Source: Verrucomicrobiota bacterium (GTDB lineage Bacteria > Verrucomicrobiota > Verrucomicrobiia > Methylacidiphilales > Verrucolacustridaceae). From it: a stretch of DNA of 9,031 bases. Below the pieces are notes generated by a model, which was not told the DNA's origin, searched no databases, and was given only the letters and a program-made list of their open reading frames with translations. This document shows, one piece after another, positions 6,145 to 9,031 of the stretch (positions are counted from its first letter, which is position 1; each line of letters begins with the position of its first letter). The stretch spans positions 1 to 9,031 of the forward strand of contig RGTE01000045.1 in the NCBI GenBank assembly GCA_010025475.1, written 5' to 3'. The position numbers and the translations under genes are program-made.

Positions 6145-6594
6145 TCAGGGTTTTTTCTCCATCGGGGTGGCCTGGTAGGCCGTCACTTCGATGCCCCGGT
6201 TGGTTTTTGTGACAACCATCATAAATCGGTAGTTGCCCTCAATCGTTTTGGTCGGGGTCAGGGCCTTGACATCCAGGGAACCGTGAATCACCGCAGTGTT
6301 CCCGAGTGGGATAACCCGTAGATCGCTCATCTCACAGCGTTCGTATTTCCGGGCCCCACTGCGGAGAGCCTCCACAAACTGTTTTTTGGACTCCACTTTG
6401 CCCGTGCCGTGGGTGTGGACGTAATCCTCCGCCAAAAGATTCTCGATGCCGTTGGCGTCCGAACTGATCAGCAGGGCCGCCCACTTCTGGGCGGTGGCGG
6501 TGGCATCCGTTTCGGAGAGGACCGTTTCCCCCGCCTGAACCGGAACCAAGCAGGCGACAAGAAGAGCCCCCAACCCAACAAAGATGAGTTTCAT
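6145..6594 (-). CDS. Exported NTF2-like (SnoaL/DUF4440-type) small protein
   Basis: 149 aa from ATG 6594-6592, with AAGGA 5 nt upstream. The N-terminus MKLIFVGLGALLVACLVPVQ ending in QA|GE at residue 21-22 is a signal peptide; an alternative lipobox LVAC at Cys15 is possible but would be unusually early. The mature part matches the NTF2-like cone fold: a helical start (TATAQKWAALLISSDANGIE), AEDYVHTHGTGKVESKKQF (55-73), then strands MSDLRVIPLGNTAVIHGSLD and EGNYRFMMVV, ending ITAYQATP-like. Family members are small-ligand binders or enzymes of varied function, and none can be assigned here. His60 and His62 in VHTHG are pocket candidates. Its start overlaps the stop of the DUF6250-like gene as ATGA, so the two are probably translationally coupled and made in similar amounts, pointing to a joint role on the same substrate. 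Confidence 0.82.
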   Translation of the reverse strand: MKLIFVGLGALLVACLVPVQAGETVLSETDATATAQKWAALLISSDANGIENLLAEDYVHTHGTGKVESKKQFVEALRSGARKYERCEMSDLRVIPLGNTAVIHGSLDVKALTPTKTIEGNYRFMMVVTKTNRGIEVTAYQATPMEKKP

Positions 6595-7349
6595 GGTTTT
6601 CCTTCGGGTTCGGGGCGGGTGACCTTGAAATTGTCGAAGCGGATGTGGCTACGGGTGGTGCGGAAGCCGAACCATCCCTCCAGATAAGGCTGGGGATCTT
6701 CGAAGGTGAAAATCACTTCGCCGTCGCGAAGAAACCGGATGGTGTGGCCATCGGCCACCAGCTCGATCTTCACGGTTTTGTTCGGGATGTTCAGGTATTT
6801 GGCCTCGCTGAGATCGAATTCCGGCCTGAGTCCCTCGTCCCCGCGGGAGCGGGGATAGCGGCGAAACCGGGTGGTGGCGTTCTCATTGGCGCCATAGCCC
6901 ACATAATAGGTGCGGAGAGGGTCGTACTTGGGAAAAGAGCCGGTCCGCTTTTGGCTGTCAACGAACAGGTCGTCGGGATTCTTGGGATCCGTGGCCATCC
7001 AGAAACAGTTGAGATCACTGATCCGGTCGTTCGGACCGCCCTTTTGAACCATGGTGGCCTCGTATTGGATGCGGACGGGGCCCTTCAGCTTCTCCTTGAA
7101 CCAGACGGTGCAGCCTCCCTTGTCGTGGGGGCCGGCGGCATCGTCGATGTCGAGCTGGCCGTCGATGATCTTGGTGGTCCCGCTGGGAGTCTGCTCCACC
7201 ACCCAACGGGAGAGGTCTTTTTCAAAGTCGTCCTGGAACAAAACTTCCCCGGCTTGGCAGGCGGATAGCCCAATGGAAGCGAGTGCCGAAAGCAGGTAAC
7301 GCACCGGTTTCAGAAACAATAGAGTAAGGGAAAAACTCACGCTGGCCAA
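6591..7349 (-). CDS. DUF6250/DUF1961-type putative lipoprotein, jelly-roll lectin-like
   Basis: 252 aa from TTG 7349. No ATG occurs in the N-terminal region; other in-frame starts are GTG 7340, TTG 7319 and GTG 7304. TTG 7319 gives a textbook lipoprotein signal (FLKPVRYLLSALASIGLSAC), so the true start may be there. The lipobox LSAC puts the lipidated residue at Cys31 (long numbering), with Gln at +2, compatible with outer-membrane sorting. The mature protein begins VLFQDDFEKDLSRWVVE, like concanavalin-A-type beta-sandwich domains. It carries blocks I recall from DUF6250/DUF1961 proteins: GPNDRISDLNCFWMATDP (105-122), TYYVGYGANENATTRFRRY (147-165) and EGWFGFRTTRSH (224-235). These accompany polysaccharide lyases in degradation loci. 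Carbohydrate binding or cleavage is plausible, not shown. It begins 18 bp after the MFS stop and overlaps the next gene by 4 nt. Confidence 0.83.
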   Translation of the reverse strand: MASVSFSLTLLFLKPVRYLLSALASIGLSACQAGEVLFQDDFEKDLSRWVVEQTPSGTTKIIDGQLDIDDAAGPHDKGGCTVWFKEKLKGPVRIQYEATMVQKGGPNDRISDLNCFWMATDPKNPDDLFVDSQKRTGSFPKYDPLRTYYVGYGANENATTRFRRYPRSRGDEGLRPEFDLSEAKYLNIPNKTVKIELVADGHTIRFLRDGEVIFTFEDPQPYLEGWFGFRTTRSHIRFDNFKVTRPEPEGKP

Positions 7350-7367
7350 GGTCGTCTGCCGGAGGGT

Positions 7368-8747
7368 CTAGGCCGGGGGTTGGTAGTGCTGGGGGCCGCC
7401 CAGCTTCATGAATTTGGCGTGCACCACCAGGCCCGCGAGGACGGCAAGAAAGGCGACCAGGGAGGAGGCCATGAAAGTGAGCCGGTAAAACTTGTGGGTG
7501 AGATCCAGCAACTGCCCGACGAGCGGGCCAAACATCATGATCCCGAGTCCGATGAACATGTTGAGGGCCGAGTAAAACTGGGAGAAGTTGGCCTTCGGAA
7601 AGAGGCGAAGGGGAAGCGAGGCGGCGCTGGTGAACCAGGCACCGGATAGGATCCCGTGAAGAACGAAAAACACGGCAAAGATTTCCGCGCGTTGGGAAAA
7701 GATCGCGCCTCCGGCGGTGACGATGGCGTAGAGGAAAATGGTGGCGATGGAGGTGCGCAGGGGATGGAACCGGTCCGCCAGCATCCCCAGCGGGTAGGAG
7801 AGGACAAGGGAGCAGGCATAGGTGAGGGCAAGGCATTTGCCATAAAAGCCCATATCCATGGAGAGGCTCTTGGCGAAGTAGACGGCGAAATGATTCACCG
7901 CGATGAAGGAGACCCAGGGCAGGGCGGTGGCCACAAACACCCAGAGATAGTACGGGTTGCCGAAACACTCGCGGCCGTAAGTCCGGACCATGCCAAAGAA
8001 ACTTCCCGCCCCTTCGGCGGGCGTGGCAGGGGGAGGATATTCTCCCTCCTTCACGCGCAGGCACATCATCGTAAAGCTCAGGCCATACACCAGCCCGATG
8101 CCCACGAAGATCAGGGGGAAGTGCTGCTCCGCATGTCCGAAGACGTAGTAGTTAAACAAGATGCTCGCCAGCAGGCTTACCGCACGGAACACTCCGTAGA
8201 AACGGCCGAGCAACGGGCTGGGGACGACATCGTTGATCAGTCCGTAAAAGACGGCGTTGGCCACCACGGTGGCCAGTTCAAACACGGCCCAGCCCATGGC
8301 GATGATAAAGAGGGTGCAGAGGTTCAGACCCGGTGAGACGCTGCCGAGAAACCCGTGGAGGAACTGACCTAACTGTGGGCTGGCGGCCACGGCAAACATG
8401 GAAAGCACCGCAAAGGGAATGTGGACGGCCAGATAAGGGATCCGTCGGCCCCAAGGTCCGCGATGGCGGTCGCTGCGAAAGCTGACGATCGGACCGATCA
8501 GCAGCACGAGGGTGTAGGGCAGGGTGGCGATCAGGAGACCCGAGACGAGGTTGGAGGCGCCAAATTTCTGAAAGAGCAGCTGCATGACGCTGGGAACGGA
8601 TCGCTCCCGCATCGCCCACGCCACGTCGCCCCAGAGAAGCCAAAAGGTCAGCGCGCCGAGGCCAAACGCGGAGTAGGTGAGCGTCCCGACCTTCCATGAA
8701 GGCGGCGCTGTTTTCGCCGGGGAATCGGTGGCGGAAGCCCGGCTCAT
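7368..8747 (-). CDS. MFS transporter, probable sugar/uronate porter
   Basis: 459 aa from ATG 8747-8745. A longer TTG start at 8786 would overlap the upstream kinase gene and adds a low-complexity Ala-rich leader, so it was rejected. The start lies 7 nt after the kinase stop. About 12 hydrophobic segments are visible, in two halves joined by a polar linker (about 232-262). MFS loop motifs occur at both expected places: FRSDRHRGPWGRRIPY (90-105) between TM2 and TM3, and GMLADRFHPLR (321-331) in the second half. The first resembles GPH/SLC45-like sugar-cation symporters. It should move a small sugar acid or oligosaccharide across the inner membrane. Placement between a KDG kinase and lyase-side genes suggests a uronate-derived substrate (inference). 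No regulatory or extra domain is seen. Confidence 0.9.
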   Translation of the reverse strand: MSRASATDSPAKTAPPSWKVGTLTYSAFGLGALTFWLLWGDVAWAMRERSVPSVMQLLFQKFGASNLVSGLLIATLPYTLVLLIGPIVSFRSDRHRGPWGRRIPYLAVHIPFAVLSMFAVAASPQLGQFLHGFLGSVSPGLNLCTLFIIAMGWAVFELATVVANAVFYGLINDVVPSPLLGRFYGVFRAVSLLASILFNYYVFGHAEQHFPLIFVGIGLVYGLSFTMMCLRVKEGEYPPPATPAEGAGSFFGMVRTYGRECFGNPYYLWVFVATALPWVSFIAVNHFAVYFAKSLSMDMGFYGKCLALTYACSLVLSYPLGMLADRFHPLRTSIATIFLYAIVTAGGAIFSQRAEIFAVFFVLHGILSGAWFTSAASLPLRLFPKANFSQFYSALNMFIGLGIMMFGPLVGQLLDLTHKFYRLTFMASSLVAFLAVLAGLVVHAKFMKLGGPQHYQPPA

Positions 8748-8754
8748 CCTTGGG

Positions 8755-9031
8755 TCAGCGTTCCACCCGGGCGCCGCCGCCGCCAACGAGCTTTTCCACC
8801 TCGGGCAAGGAGGCCATGGAGGTATCGCCCGGGGTGGTCATGGCCAGCGCCCCGTGGGCCGCGCCGTATTCCACCGCCTTCTGCGGGTCGCCGAACTTGA
8901 GGAAGCCGTAAATCATGCCGGAGGCAAAACTGTCACCGCCGCCCACCCGATCCATGATTTCAAGGTTCGGGCGGGGCTTGGATTCGTAAAACTTTCCGTC
9001 GGCCCAGAGGATCGCGCTCCAGTCATTGACG
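8755..9031 (-). CDS. kdgK: 2-keto-3-deoxygluconate kinase, PfkB family (N-terminus outside window)
   Basis: Only the C-terminal 91 residues are present, reading from 9030 to the stop at 8755. The segment VNDWSAILWADGKFYESKPR followed by DRVGGGDSFASGMIYGFLKFGD is the second PfkB signature, with the catalytic Asp in GGGDSFASG and the anion-hole glycines. The end, AAHGALAMTTPGDTSMA then EVEKLVGGGGARVER, closely resembles 2-dehydro-3-deoxygluconate kinases. These phosphorylate KDG to KDPG, which an aldolase splits to pyruvate and glyceraldehyde-3-phosphate. It is the most upstream visible gene of the minus-strand unit and links it to uronate catabolism. Other PfkB sugar kinases remain possible because the substrate-binding N-terminal part is missing. 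Confidence 0.85.
   Translation of the reverse strand, partial: VNDWSAILWADGKFYESKPRPNLEIMDRVGGGDSFASGMIYGFLKFGDPQKAVEYGAAHGALAMTTPGDTSMASLPEVEKLVGGGGARVER

Noticed and set aside
7656..8336. 226-aa plus-strand open frame
   Set aside because: It is antisense to the MFS membrane segments; its His/Glu/Gly-rich composition is that of a reversed hydrophobic-protein gene.
8748..8786. TTG start at 8786 for the MFS gene
   Set aside because: It would overlap the conserved end of the kinase gene and adds an Ala-rich leader with no MFS character; ATG 8747 fits a 7-nt spacing after the kinase stop.
1..9031. CRISPR arrays, tRNA/rRNA genes, transposons, integrases or attachment sites
   Set aside because: No repeated spacer pattern, RNA-gene sequence, transposase or integrase motif was seen; coding genes fill nearly the whole window.

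Overview
The window is a compact, GC-rich bacterial catabolic locus with nine protein-coding genes and almost no non-coding DNA. I see no RNA genes, mobile elements or CRISPR. The gene content suits a polysaccharide-degrading member of the PVC group, most likely Verrucomicrobiota (Planctomycetota, Kiritimatiellota or Lentisphaerota are possible). The reasons are paired secreted formylglycine sulfatases, a polysaccharide lyase, a DUF6250/DUF1961-type lipoprotein, weak or absent Shine-Dalgarno sites at several starts, and an MFS porter with no visible SusC/SusD pair. The phylum is inferred, not proven.

Layout. (1) Minus strand, 1-1537: a D-isomer-specific 2-hydroxyacid dehydrogenase overlaps a downstream sugar-phosphate isomerase/epimerase-type TIM-barrel gene that runs off the left edge. 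(2) 1538-1669: a divergent intergenic region, AT-rich in its middle, with a 20-bp inverted repeat and a 12-bp palindrome that could be operators. (3) Plus strand, 1670-4573: two exported sulfatases 18 bp apart, an iduronate-2-sulfatase-like enzyme and an arylsulfatase-like enzyme. (4) Minus strand, 9031-4577: a probable operon, in transcription order 2-keto-3-deoxygluconate kinase (C-terminal end only), MFS transporter, DUF6250/DUF1961-type lipoprotein, NTF2-like exported protein and a PL6 (chondroitinase B/alginate lyase-type) lyase. The sulfatase and lyase units converge with only 3 bp between stop codons.

How they may work together (inference): the sulfatases remove sulfate esters, and the PL6 enzyme cleaves the uronate-containing chain by beta-elimination. 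The MFS porter imports small products. The kinase acts on 2-keto-3-deoxygluconate, the usual entry point of lyase-derived uronates into the Entner-Doudoroff route. The substrate could be a sulfated uronate polysaccharide, dermatan-sulfate-like or algal.

Most notable observations: all three secreted polysaccharide-active enzymes end in lysine-rich charged tails, one with eight consecutive lysines. The PL6 enzyme keeps the Lys/Arg catalytic pair at the expected 21-residue spacing but differs at neighbouring metal-site and His positions. The second sulfatase lacks the His of the usual GKWH motif. The divergent promoter region carries an unassigned palindromic operator candidate.
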